Below are positions 36,554 to 44,549 of a DNA stretch of 64,000 nucleotides, piece by piece. A program made the translations under genes and the position numbers. How positions within the stretch are numbered: position 1 is the first letter of the stretch; each line of letters begins with the position of its first letter. The stretch covers positions 2,604,001 through 2,668,000 of the forward strand of contig OZ253486.1 of NCBI GenBank assembly GCA_965261925.1, written 5' to 3'. Below the pieces are notes generated by a model that saw only the letters and a list, made by a program, of their open reading frames with translations, had not been told where the DNA came from and did no database searches. The stretch comes from Bin87 sp965261925. GTDB taxonomy: Bacteria > Chloroflexota > Dehalococcoidia > Lucifugimonadales > UBA3495.

Positions 36554-37498
36554 ATGCTGCATCCACCCGAACTAGAGCATCTTCATCGACCCGACCCGGA
36601 CGCCCGTCCGGTGATCGAATTCGCGAACGTCAACGCCGGCTACAGCGGCTCCCGCGTCCTGGAGGACGTGAACCTCCGGATAATGCCTGGCGATTTCGTT
36701 GGGCTGCTGGGCCCCAGCGGCTCCGGGAAGACCACGCTGCTGCGCACGGTGCTCGGCGCCGTCCCCGTTCAATCCGGCGAGGTGCGGGTGAACGACAGGC
36801 TGGTGCGGGGCCGCCGCCATCGGGCTGGCTACGTGCCCCAGCTGGAAACCATCGACTGGAACTTCCCGGTGACCGTCGAGGAAACGGTGTTGATGGGGCG
36901 TACCATGTCGAATTCCCTGTTCCCCTGGTTTCGCCGCCAGGAGCGCGAGCTGGCCCACGACATGATGCAGCGCCTCGGTATCGAGAGCCTGGCCAAGCGT
37001 CACATCCGACAGCTTTCCGGCGGTCAACAGCAGCGCGTTTTCCTGGCCCGCGCGCTGGTCAGCAACCCGGAATTGCTGCTGTTGGACGAACCCACCTCGG
37101 GCGTGGACCTCAAGACCCGAGACGATGTGATGCACCTGCTCCATGATCTCAACCATGCCGGCGTGACCATCGTGATGACCACGCACGAGATCAACGCCGT
37201 CGCCGTGCATCTGCCCCGCATAGTCTGCCTGAACGGCACCGTCGTGGCGGACGGGCCGCCGCACCGCGTGATCACGCCGCACATTCTCCGCGAGGTCTAC
37301 GGGGCCGAAATGCCGGTGATCCAGTATCAAGGCATGACGCTGGTGGCCGAGAGCGCCCACTTCTGGATCGACCGTAACGGCGGCGATCCCCTGGCCACCG
37401 TCCCGGATGAAAGCCACACGGAGGCGATTCTGGCGCATACCCATCCTTCCGACGGCAACGTTCCCATACACCACCACCACGAGAACGCCGATGACTGA
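36554..37498 (+). CDS. Metal ABC transporter ATPase
   Basis: The 314-residue ATPase of the metal-uptake system. It has Walker A GPSGSGKT (53-60), the signature LSGGQQQRV, Walker B LLLLDEPTSGVD and the switch His in MTTHEIN. It is longer than usual by a C-terminal tail rich in His (AHTHPSDGNVPIHHHHEN), which could bind the transported metal and sense excess. It lies between the binding protein and the permease. Confidence 0.93.
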   Translation: MLHPPELEHLHRPDPDARPVIEFANVNAGYSGSRVLEDVNLRIMPGDFVGLLGPSGSGKTTLLRTVLGAVPVQSGEVRVNDRLVRGRRHRAGYVPQLETIDWNFPVTVEETVLMGRTMSNSLFPWFRRQERELAHDMMQRLGIESLAKRHIRQLSGGQQQRVFLARALVSNPELLLLDEPTSGVDLKTRDDVMHLLHDLNHAGVTIVMTTHEINAVAVHLPRIVCLNGTVVADGPPHRVITPHILREVYGAEMPVIQYQGMTLVAESAHFWIDRNGGDPLATVPDESHTEAILAHTHPSDGNVPIHHHHENADD

Positions 37499-37604
37499 GC
37501 GCCTCAGGTTACGCGGATCGCTCCCGTCCACCGCCGCGCGAGCGGACGCCCGTTGGAATGCTCCCGCCTGATCGTGACCTGACTGTTCTCAGTTTGCCAG
37601 ATTG

Positions 37605-38483
37605 ATGCTATTAGAGCCGTTTGAATTCGGGTTTTTCGTGCGGGCGATCATCGCAGCGTGCCTGATTGGCGGGCTGTGCGGCCTGATGGGCGTCTACATT
37701 GTCCTGCGTGGCATGTCTTACATCGGCCACGGCCTGTCGCACGCCATTTTCGGCGGGGCGGTGGTGAGCTGGATTATGTCGATCAACTTTTTCGTTGGGG
37801 CAACGGTGTGGGGATTTCTCTCGGCGCTACTGGTGACTTGGACCACGCGCCGGAATCCGATTGGATCCGACGCCGCCATCGGCATCATCACGACCGCCAG
37901 CTTCGCCCTGGGCATCGCCATCATCAGCCGATTTGGCAGTTTCACCCGGGACTTCGAGGCCTCGCTATGGGGCAGTGTCCTGGCCGTGGACCGCGAGGAC
38001 CTGATCGCGATAGCGGTGGTGTCCGTCATTGTTGCGGGAGTGTTCTTTGTCGGCTACAAGCTTTTCCTGTTCACGATATTTGACTCTGACGTTGCGCAGT
38101 TCTACGGTGTGCCCACGGGCTGGGTGGACACCCTGTTCGCGTTGTTGCTGGCCGGCACCATCGTCGTTTCGATGCAGGTTCTGGGAGTCACCATGATCGC
38201 AGCTGCCGTGGTTATTCCGCCGATAGCAGCCCGATTGCTGACCAACAGCTTCCGCAAGATGACGCTGTTGTCCACCGGCATGGGTATAATGTGCTCCGTG
38301 CTGGGCATCTACATCAGCTATTTCGTTGACGTGTCGTCCGGGGCCAGTGTGGTGCTTTTGTCCGCCGCGGTTTTCGCGGCGGTCCTGGCCTGGTCCAAAA
38401 TTCGCGATCGAATCAACCGCTCCCCGGCCACTTCGAGCGGGCTGTCCAGCCTGCCGCGCGAAGCCGGTGGGCCTCTCGAATAA
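37605..38483 (+). CDS. Metal ABC transporter permease
   Basis: An ABC-3 family membrane protein of 292 residues with about eight hydrophobic helices. Family wording includes GLMGVYIVLRGMSYIGHGLSHAIFGG at the N-terminus (seen as GLMGVYIVLRGMS and YIGHGLSHA), NPIGSDAAIGII and GVTMIAAAVVIPPIAAR. ATG 37605 is preferred over the TTG just before it. It forms the transport core with the ATPase and binding protein. Confidence 0.93.
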   Translation: MLLEPFEFGFFVRAIIAACLIGGLCGLMGVYIVLRGMSYIGHGLSHAIFGGAVVSWIMSINFFVGATVWGFLSALLVTWTTRRNPIGSDAAIGIITTASFALGIAIISRFGSFTRDFEASLWGSVLAVDREDLIAIAVVSVIVAGVFFVGYKLFLFTIFDSDVAQFYGVPTGWVDTLFALLLAGTIVVSMQVLGVTMIAAAVVIPPIAARLLTNSFRKMTLLSTGMGIMCSVLGIYISYFVDVSSGASVVLLSAAVFAAVLAWSKIRDRINRSPATSSGLSSLPREAGGPLE

Positions 38484-38514
38484 CCTCCAAGCTCAAAGGC
38501 CACAGGAGATCGCT

Positions 38515-40014
38515 ATGGCGCATGCTCATCATCACGCTATGCCTTCGGCAGCGGAAGGCCAGACCGGTTTCCGTAGGGGGGCTGCGTTCATCATCGGCGG
38601 TCTGACCAGCGGGCACGGCGTGTTCCACTGGGTGGCCCAGAGCTTCATCGTGGTGCTCCCCGAGGTCCGCGACCTGCTCCTGGGCGGAAGCATCATCGCC
38701 GCTACCAGTATCCAGACCACCCGTGAGATAGCATCGGGCGTGGTGGCACTGCCCGGCGGGGTGCTGACCGACGCGCTGCGCCGCTACTGGGGCTGGGTGA
38801 TGGCAGTCTGCATGGCCTTGTTCGGCGTCGGCTGGCTGCTGATGGCTTCGGCCGGTTGGCAGGTGCCGGGCAGTGCGTGGCTGGTCTCCAGCCAGACCGG
38901 GGAATCCGCCGCCGCCGGCGGCGCGTTGAATCCGGCGGGTTACGCGTTGCTGCTAATAGGCATGGCTATCGTCGCCATCGCCGCGTCGGTTTGGCATCTG
39001 CCCGCCATGGCCGCGTTGTCGTCGCACTTCGCGCACCGTCGGGCCTCGGTGCTCTCGTTCCACGGCGTGGGCGGCAACGTCGGCGACGTGCTCGGGCCCG
39101 CCCTGACCGGCTTGCTGCTCGTCAGCATGACGTGGCATTCGATCATCACCATCTATGCCGCGGTGCCGATCTTCCTGGCGTTCCTGGTTTTCTGGGCTTT
39201 CCGGGACATCGGCCACCGGGCGCAGGTCGCTGCCGAGAATCAATCGGCGTTCACCATGCGATCCCAGGTGGAGGAAACCAAGCTGCTGGTACGGAATCCC
39301 CGGATCTGGGGCATCACCGTCGTGGCGGGCCTGCGCGGCATGGCGTACATCGGATTTGTCACCGTCTTGCCGCTATATCTCGCCGACCATTTGGGACTGA
39401 CCGTCGACCCGGATGGCGGCGTTTTCGAGGGTGTGTTCCTCCGCGGATCGCTGATCGCGCTCCTGGTGTTGGTGGGCATCTTCGCCAGCCCGGTGATGGG
39501 TTACATTTCCGACCGATTGGGGCGGAAGATGGTGCTGATCCCCGGCATGATTTACCTCGCCGTGGTCACCCTGATCATGGTTCCTTTCAGCACCAACCTC
39601 GCCATGATGACCGTATTGTTGGCCGCGTTGGGCATGTTCCTGTACAGCGACCAGCCGATCCTTACCGCCGCGGCAATGGACATCGTGCGGGAAGGCACGG
39701 CGGCCACCACGCTGGGCCTGTTGTCCACCTCCCGGTTCATCCTGAGCGCAGCCTCGCCGCTGCTCGCCGGATGGCTGTACGGGATCGACTACACCTACCT
39801 GTTCTACTACACCGCGGCCCTGTATCTGGCGGCAGCGGTAATCCTGGCCCTGGTGCGGTTGCCGCAGGCCGCGCCGGTTGAGGTTCATCACGACGATCAC
39901 GGTGGTCACGACGGGCACGGGGATCACGGTAGCCACGACGACCACGGGCATGGCGACCATGACGATCACGGGCCCGGTCATGACCATGAGGGCCACGGTC
40001 ATCGGCCTCACTGA
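38515..40014 (+). CDS. MFS transporter with His-rich ends
   Basis: A 499-residue major facilitator protein with twelve predicted helices. The start is ATG 38515 after AGGAG, 31 bases after the permease gene. The N-terminus reads MAHAHHHAMP. The last 40 or so residues are almost only His, Asp and Gly (repeats such as DDHGGHDGHGDHG), a metal-binding tail. Family motifs include SDRLGRKMVLIPG in the central loop. Location in a Zur-type operon and the tail suggest transport of a divalent metal or a metal complex. The direction and substrate are unknown. Confidence 0.82.
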   Translation: MAHAHHHAMPSAAEGQTGFRRGAAFIIGGLTSGHGVFHWVAQSFIVVLPEVRDLLLGGSIIAATSIQTTREIASGVVALPGGVLTDALRRYWGWVMAVCMALFGVGWLLMASAGWQVPGSAWLVSSQTGESAAAGGALNPAGYALLLIGMAIVAIAASVWHLPAMAALSSHFAHRRASVLSFHGVGGNVGDVLGPALTGLLLVSMTWHSIITIYAAVPIFLAFLVFWAFRDIGHRAQVAAENQSAFTMRSQVEETKLLVRNPRIWGITVVAGLRGMAYIGFVTVLPLYLADHLGLTVDPDGGVFEGVFLRGSLIALLVLVGIFASPVMGYISDRLGRKMVLIPGMIYLAVVTLIMVPFSTNLAMMTVLLAALGMFLYSDQPILTAAAMDIVREGTAATTLGLLSTSRFILSAASPLLAGWLYGIDYTYLFYYTAALYLAAAVILALVRLPQAAPVEVHHDDHGGHDGHGDHGSHDDHGHGDHDDHGPGHDHEGHGHRPH

Positions 40015-40036
40015 CCGTCCGCAATAGCAAAAAATC

Positions 40037-40060
40037 AGGGGCGACCGAATGGTCGCCCCT
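40037..40060. terminator. Palindromic bidirectional terminator
   Basis: A 10-bp perfect stem (AGGGGCGACC / GGTCGCCCCT) with loop GAAT lies between convergent stops (40014 and 40091). On the minus strand it is followed by GATTTTTT, a good T-tract for the cupin gene. It belongs to the AGGGGCG palindrome family. Confidence 0.75.
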
Positions 40061-40090
40061 ATGCGTTCCAGCCGTGCCAGGCGGCGGGGG

Positions 40091-40450
40091 TTAGTCCTCG
40101 TTCTGTTGGGTCTGGCTACCCTTCACGGTGATGGTGATGTGGGACATGGCGGTTTCGCGGGAGCCGTGCCAGTGGTCTTCGCCAGCGGGGATGACGGCCA
40201 CGTCACCTTCGTTGACCACGACTTCCTCGTCGCGAGTGGCGACGATGCCGGTGCCCTCGGTGACGATGAGGATCTGGTCGCCGCTGTGGGTATGGAACTT
40301 ATTGCGGACGCCGGCGCCGAAGTGCACGATGCCGAAGTTGAAGTTGTTGCTGTCGTCGGGGTCGAGGATGGCCTGCCGTCCCACCGGGCCGGTGAAGAGA
40401 GGAGCAGTCCCCTCGGTCTTTTCCACTGCCGACATGTTTACGATTTTCAT
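40091..40450 (-). CDS. Small cupin-domain protein
   Basis: A 119-residue single cupin barrel. Metal ligands fit H53 and H55 in KFHTHSGDQI, with Gln59 where Glu is usual, and H95 in DHWHG. Function in this family ranges from sugar isomerases to dioxygenases, and none can be assigned. It is transcribed alone and ends at the palindromic terminator. Confidence 0.85.
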   Translation of the reverse strand: MKIVNMSAVEKTEGTAPLFTGPVGRQAILDPDDSNNFNFGIVHFGAGVRNKFHTHSGDQILIVTEGTGIVATRDEEVVVNEGDVAVIPAGEDHWHGSRETAMSHITITVKGSQTQQNED

Positions 40451-40577
40451 GGGCTACGTTTACCTCCAGAATTGGTTGCGAGATGGAATGTCTTGAAAAT
40501 GATACCCTGCGCCGCTTATGTCGTCTAGCGGCGCGGCAGACCCCGTCGCGCCGCATGCTGCGACAGGGTGCCTTTCG

Positions 40578-40606
40578 TTGACTCCACAAACTGCGGGCCG
40601 TACACT
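40578..40606 (+). promoter_or_regulatory. Promoter for the 79-residue protein gene
   Basis: TTGACT (40578-40583) and TACACT (40601-40606) are 17 bases apart. Initiation near 40613 leaves a leader of about 50 nt with a short GGGG/CCCC hairpin. Confidence 0.55.
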
Positions 40607-40664
40607 GCGGGGCCAGTTAACCCCTCGATTTGAGTTCGCCGGATTTCCCCGAGGAGGTACCGAA

Positions 40665-40904
40665 ATGAGTTTTGACCTGTACGAAAAGGGCATGAAAGTC
40701 GAAGCCACCGCAGATTTCGAAGTTCGCGAGGTGATGGCCTCCCCGGTGGGTTCATCGGTACGCAGCATTTCAACCGGAGACGCCGGCGAGGTTCGCGAGA
40801 AGCGCACCATCGGGCCCGCCACGTGGCTCATCGTCTACTTCGACAGCGTGAAACGCCAGATAAACATCGACCAGACCAATATCGATAACATCAAGCCTGC
40901 CTGA
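40665..40904 (+). CDS. Small conserved-looking protein, unknown function
   Basis: A 79-residue protein starting at ATG 40665, with GAGGAGG upstream and its own promoter. The sequence is beta-rich (SVRSISTGDAGEVREKRTIG, TWLIVYFDSVKRQINIDQ) and may form a small SH3-like or KOW-like barrel. This is a guess from the turn and strand pattern. It is followed by a HAD-family gene 20 bases later. Confidence 0.7.
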   Translation: MSFDLYEKGMKVEATADFEVREVMASPVGSSVRSISTGDAGEVREKRTIGPATWLIVYFDSVKRQINIDQTNIDNIKPA

Positions 40905-40924
40905 GGACATCGAGGAGTCCCGCC

Positions 40925-41662
40925 ATGACCGACAATCCCCTCGGCCAGGTCAACACGCTGGTTTTCGATATATTCGGGACGGTGCTTGATCTGGGCGGCA
41001 GTCTGTCTCCGCCGGCTGGCCGTTTCCTGGCGGAGCACGGTTCACCCGTCACCGAGGATGAATTCTGGGCGGACTGGCGCGGACGCCAGCGCATCGAGCA
41101 GTACCAGGATAATCTCTTCATGCTGGGCCACAGCGGTTACCTGGAGACCTGCCGACGGTCGTTCGTATATTGCTTGCGTCTCCATAACGTGACCTTTGAA
41201 CCCGGCGACGTGGACCGCTTCATGGCCGTTTACGACGATCTGCGCCCGTTCGAAGACGCCGTGCAGGGCCTCCAAAAGCTGGTTGATAGCAAGCGGTTCA
41301 ACTTGGTCGTGCTGTCCAACGGCGAGCAGTCGTACCTGGAGCGCATGGCACGGGACAATGTCGGGATCCCCTTCGATCAGGTCATTTCGGTCGAAAAAGC
41401 CGGCGTATTCAAACCCCATCCGGCGGTGTATCGCACCGCTACCCGTATCCTCGGAAAAGCGCCCGGCGAAATCATGATGGTCTCCTCCCACTCGTTCGAC
41501 GTGACCGGTGCGCGGGCATCAGGTTTTCGGGCGGGTTACGTAAATCGTTACAACCTGCCGAACGAGGAGTCCGTGTATTTGCCGGACTTTGAGGTATCGA
41601 ACTTCCACCAGTTGACGGACCGGCTGATTTCATCGTCCAAGTCCGGGGCTGGCGCCTCGTAG
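40925..41662 (+). CDS. HAD hydrolase, haloacid dehalogenase-like
   Basis: A 245-residue HAD-superfamily enzyme. It has the nucleophile Asp in LVFDIFGTVLD (D15), VLSNG (motif II), the Lys in VEKAGVFKPHP (motif III) and SSHSFDVTGARASG (motif IV). FDIFGT and the SSxxFD wording are typical of type II L-2-haloacid dehalogenases. Phosphatase activity remains possible. It sits 3 bases before an MFS transporter gene. Confidence 0.88.
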   Translation: MTDNPLGQVNTLVFDIFGTVLDLGGSLSPPAGRFLAEHGSPVTEDEFWADWRGRQRIEQYQDNLFMLGHSGYLETCRRSFVYCLRLHNVTFEPGDVDRFMAVYDDLRPFEDAVQGLQKLVDSKRFNLVVLSNGEQSYLERMARDNVGIPFDQVISVEKAGVFKPHPAVYRTATRILGKAPGEIMMVSSHSFDVTGARASGFRAGYVNRYNLPNEESVYLPDFEVSNFHQLTDRLISSSKSGAGAS

Positions 41663-41665
41663 CCC

Positions 41666-42901
41666 ATGGCTTCAGTCGCCGCCGCGGGTCGGCTGCGCGC
41701 GTTTTCCGCTCTACGCCACCGGGATTTCCGGTGGTTCTTTCTGAACATCGGGGTCCAGTCCTTCGGCCAGGGGATCCAGTTCCTCGGTATCGGCTACCTG
41801 ATCCTGGACCTCACCGGCGCCAAGACTTCGCTGGGGTTGGCGGTCAGCCTCTTTGGCGTTTCCAACCTGTTCTTCACCTTCGTGGGCGGAGTGCTGGCTG
41901 ACCGCGTTGACCGCAAGCTGTTCCTGATCTTTTGCGTACTCGGCAACGCGGTCATCACCCTCGCCCTCGCGATCCTGGCGCTGACCGGATTGGCGCAGAT
42001 GTGGCACGTTTACACCATTGTCTTCATCCTGGGCGGGCTGATGGCGGTGCAGATGCCCGCCCGGTTCGCGCTCGCGGCCGACCTCGTACCCCGCGAAGAC
42101 ATGATGAACGCGGTGGCCCTGCACACCTCCGTCGGCCAGATCGGCAACATGATGGGCCCCCTGGTCGGTGGCTGGGCCATCCAGTACATCGACACCTGGG
42201 CCGGCATCATGATCAACGGCGTCAGCTATCTGGTGGGGATCGGCTTCCTGATGATGGTGACACGCCCGGTCGCCGCGACGCGCCGCAACTCGTCGCCCAT
42301 CAGCGACCTAGTCGGAGGGTTCGCCCACGCCATTCGGACGCCCATGGCGGCGGTGCTGATCATCATGTCGGCATCATTCGGTTTCTTCGGCATGGCCTAC
42401 ATGCAGGTCGTGCCGGCTTTCACCACCGAATTCCTCCGGCTGAGCCCTTTCCAGACCGGCATCTTCATGGTGTTTCGGGGAGGCGGCGCTTTCCTGGGCT
42501 CCCTGGTGGTCGCCAGCTGGGGCGACAACAAGAACAAGGGCTTGCTCATGTACCTGGAAGTCTCCCTATGCTGTATCGGCCTGGTCGCGTTGGCATGGTC
42601 CCAATGGTTCTGGGCTGCCTGCGTGCTGGTGGCTTTGGTAGGCTCGACCAGCATCGGCGGGTTCTGGCCGGTTTCCAGCTCGATGATGCAGTTGACCACC
42701 GCGCCTGAGATGCGAGGCCGCATGATGGCCATGATGCAGCTCGCGCCGGTGTTCCACTTCCTGGGCGCGTGGCCGTTGACCTGGTTGGCGCAGATCTACG
42801 GTTGGTCGGCGGCGATCACCAGTGGCGCCCTCGTCCTGCTCGCCATTTCGCTAGCCGGCTGGATGTATCGTCCGATGGTGCGGCGGATGAACGAAATCTG
42901 A
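41666..42901 (+). CDS. MFS transporter (EntS-like)
   Basis: A 411-residue membrane protein with about twelve helices. It resembles the enterobactin-exporter branch: an N-terminal RHRDFRWFFLN, GGVLADRVDRKLFL in the first cytoplasmic loop, and MMGPLVGGWAIQY. It starts 3 bases after the HAD stop, so both are in one operon. The substrate is unknown. Confidence 0.87.
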   Translation: MASVAAAGRLRAFSALRHRDFRWFFLNIGVQSFGQGIQFLGIGYLILDLTGAKTSLGLAVSLFGVSNLFFTFVGGVLADRVDRKLFLIFCVLGNAVITLALAILALTGLAQMWHVYTIVFILGGLMAVQMPARFALAADLVPREDMMNAVALHTSVGQIGNMMGPLVGGWAIQYIDTWAGIMINGVSYLVGIGFLMMVTRPVAATRRNSSPISDLVGGFAHAIRTPMAAVLIIMSASFGFFGMAYMQVVPAFTTEFLRLSPFQTGIFMVFRGGGAFLGSLVVASWGDNKNKGLLMYLEVSLCCIGLVALAWSQWFWAACVLVALVGSTSIGGFWPVSSSMMQLTTAPEMRGRMMAMMQLAPVFHFLGAWPLTWLAQIYGWSAAITSGALVLLAISLAGWMYRPMVRRMNEI

Positions 42902-42956
42902 TCGCCTGTTGGCATGGATCCGGTGCGACGGAGATGCGTGGGGAAACGTCGCGTAC

Positions 42957-42985
42957 TTGCCACTCACGAACAACTGTCGTATAGT
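42957..42985 (+). promoter_or_regulatory. Promoter for the VOC gene
   Basis: TTGCCA (42957-42962) and TATAGT (42980-42985) with a 17-base spacer lie 46 bases before the start codon. Confidence 0.6.
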
Positions 42986-43030
42986 TCGCGCCAACAAACG
43001 CCCAATATTCGCCGCGAAAGGAGCACGAAC

Positions 43031-43480
43031 ATGGTCAAACCCAAGCAAGTCGGACATCTCGTCATCAACGTTTCGGACGTAGCGGCTTCCACCAAGTTCT
43101 ACACCGAGATCCTCGGCTTCGATATCGCCGTCCAGCGGCCCACCGCCACGTTCCTGACCTGCGGCGAAATCCATCACGACCTCGCCCTGTTCCAGGCCGA
43201 CGACGCCTCTCCGGAGACGCGCAAGGGCAACATTGGCTTGAACCATTTCGCGGTTCAGGTCGAGGATCATGACTCCCTGCGTGACCTGTATCACACGCTG
43301 CTGGAGCACGACGTCAAGGTCGATCGCACCACCGACCACGGCATGACCGGAAGCGTTTATTTCGAGGACCCGGACGGCAACGGCATCGAGTTTTACTACG
43401 ACAAGTTTGAGACTCCCGAAGAAGGTCTGGCGGAGATGCGGCGAGAAGGCCGCGAGAACACGGTTCTAGTCCTCGACTAG
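43031..43480 (+). CDS. VOC-superfamily protein (glyoxalase/ring-cleavage-like)
   Basis: A 149-residue vicinal-oxygen-chelate protein of paired beta-alpha-beta-beta-beta units. Metal ligands fit the His in VGHLVINV, the His in LNHFAVQV and the Glu in GNGIEFYYD, the pattern of extradiol dioxygenases and related enzymes. The start is ATG 43031 after AAGGAG. The substrate is unknown. Confidence 0.88.
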   Translation: MVKPKQVGHLVINVSDVAASTKFYTEILGFDIAVQRPTATFLTCGEIHHDLALFQADDASPETRKGNIGLNHFAVQVEDHDSLRDLYHTLLEHDVKVDRTTDHGMTGSVYFEDPDGNGIEFYYDKFETPEEGLAEMRREGRENTVLVLD

Positions 43481-43506
43481 CATCGGAGACCACCGACCAA
43501 GCAGTT

Positions 43507-43530
43507 AGGGGCGGGTTCACACCCGCCCCT
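43507..43530. terminator. Palindromic terminator after the VOC gene
   Basis: The stem AGGGGCGGGT / ACCCGCCCCT with loop TCAC lies between convergent stops (43480 and 43560). It is another member of the AGGGGCG family. Confidence 0.7.
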
Positions 43531-43559
43531 CTTCGTTGTCCGGGGACCAACCCGTTCCG

Positions 43560-44528
43560 TCAGCGTCCCGCTGGCTGGTCGTCGTCTCCGCCGGGAAGAT
43601 CGAGCTGTCCCAGGATGTCGGCCAGCGTTCCCTCGATGCTCGAGTTCAGTTCGACGGGTTCTTCAAAGGGCTGGAACTGATAGTCGTTGCGCACCCGCTC
43701 GATGTACCGTCGCGCCTCTTCGTTGCGCTGGGCTACCCGGTCCAGCGATTCCAACAAGCGCGTCGACTCTTCCTCGTAGCGCGGCCTGAGATCGGACAAA
43801 TCGACATCCAGCGAATACAGTCCGCGCAGCCGGCGCATGATGTCGTAGAAGGCCCGGTGGTCGGTGGTGATGCCCAACTGACCCCCTCCGCTCCCGCTGA
43901 ACGGGAACATCGGAGCCATCGCGCCGACCCGCACCATCTCCACGTCCGGATGCTGGTAGTGGGCGACGCTGACCAGGGCCATCCCAATCGTGGGGCCCTG
44001 GCGCTGCTGCGATCCGTAGCTGGAGAACAGCATTCCGTGCTGGCGCAGTTCCTCCGCCATTGACGCTTTGCTATACACGCACGACACCCGGCGTTCCAAC
44101 TCCGGCGGAGCCGGCCCGTTGTAGCCTTCCACGGCAGCGATTTTCGGGTTGCCCAACGCCGCCGCGGCCTCGAAAAATGCGTCGCCGTACAGGTCGAGCC
44201 GGTACCAGGGTTCGACTCCCAGGAAAACGACCACGCCGTCGCCCGCGTCCCAAAAACCGTTGTCCCATTCCATGGGACGGCTCGGCAGTCCATCTTCGAA
44301 CGCGGCGCGGGGCCGGTAGAGGTCGTGGGTTCCCGCGACCTGGAAGGGGAAGCACATCCTGGAGATCTCTTCGGTCATGCGGCCAATTCGCCGCGCCGAC
44401 AGTTTGTCGATCAGCCAGCGCGGCATGCCGCTGGATATGTTGCCGCCGTCAGACCACTGCCTCCGCCAGCCGGCAATGAGTACCCGCGTTTGCGGGGTTT
44501 CATCCAGGGTGATCAGCGGCTCCGCCAT
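43560..44528 (-). CDS. PAC2-family protein
   Basis: A 322-residue protein related to proteasome assembly chaperone 2, a family widespread in Actinobacteria, Chloroflexi and Archaea. The sequence has VLIAGWRRQWSDGG, VVFLGVEPWYRLDLY, AVEGYNGPAPPELERRV and GMAPMFPFSG-like wording typical of PAC2. The C-terminal 60 residues are acidic and helical (ESTRLLESLDRVAQRNEEA). Its function in bacteria is unclear. It is 21 bases after the Grx-DinB gene and probably in its operon. Confidence 0.8.
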   Translation of the reverse strand: MAEPLITLDETPQTRVLIAGWRRQWSDGGNISSGMPRWLIDKLSARRIGRMTEEISRMCFPFQVAGTHDLYRPRAAFEDGLPSRPMEWDNGFWDAGDGVVVFLGVEPWYRLDLYGDAFFEAAAALGNPKIAAVEGYNGPAPPELERRVSCVYSKASMAEELRQHGMLFSSYGSQQRQGPTIGMALVSVAHYQHPDVEMVRVGAMAPMFPFSGSGGGQLGITTDHRAFYDIMRRLRGLYSLDVDLSDLRPRYEEESTRLLESLDRVAQRNEEARRYIERVRNDYQFQPFEEPVELNSSIEGTLADILGQLDLPGGDDDQPAGR

Positions 44529-44549
44529 GGCGTCCTCCTTCCTACACCC

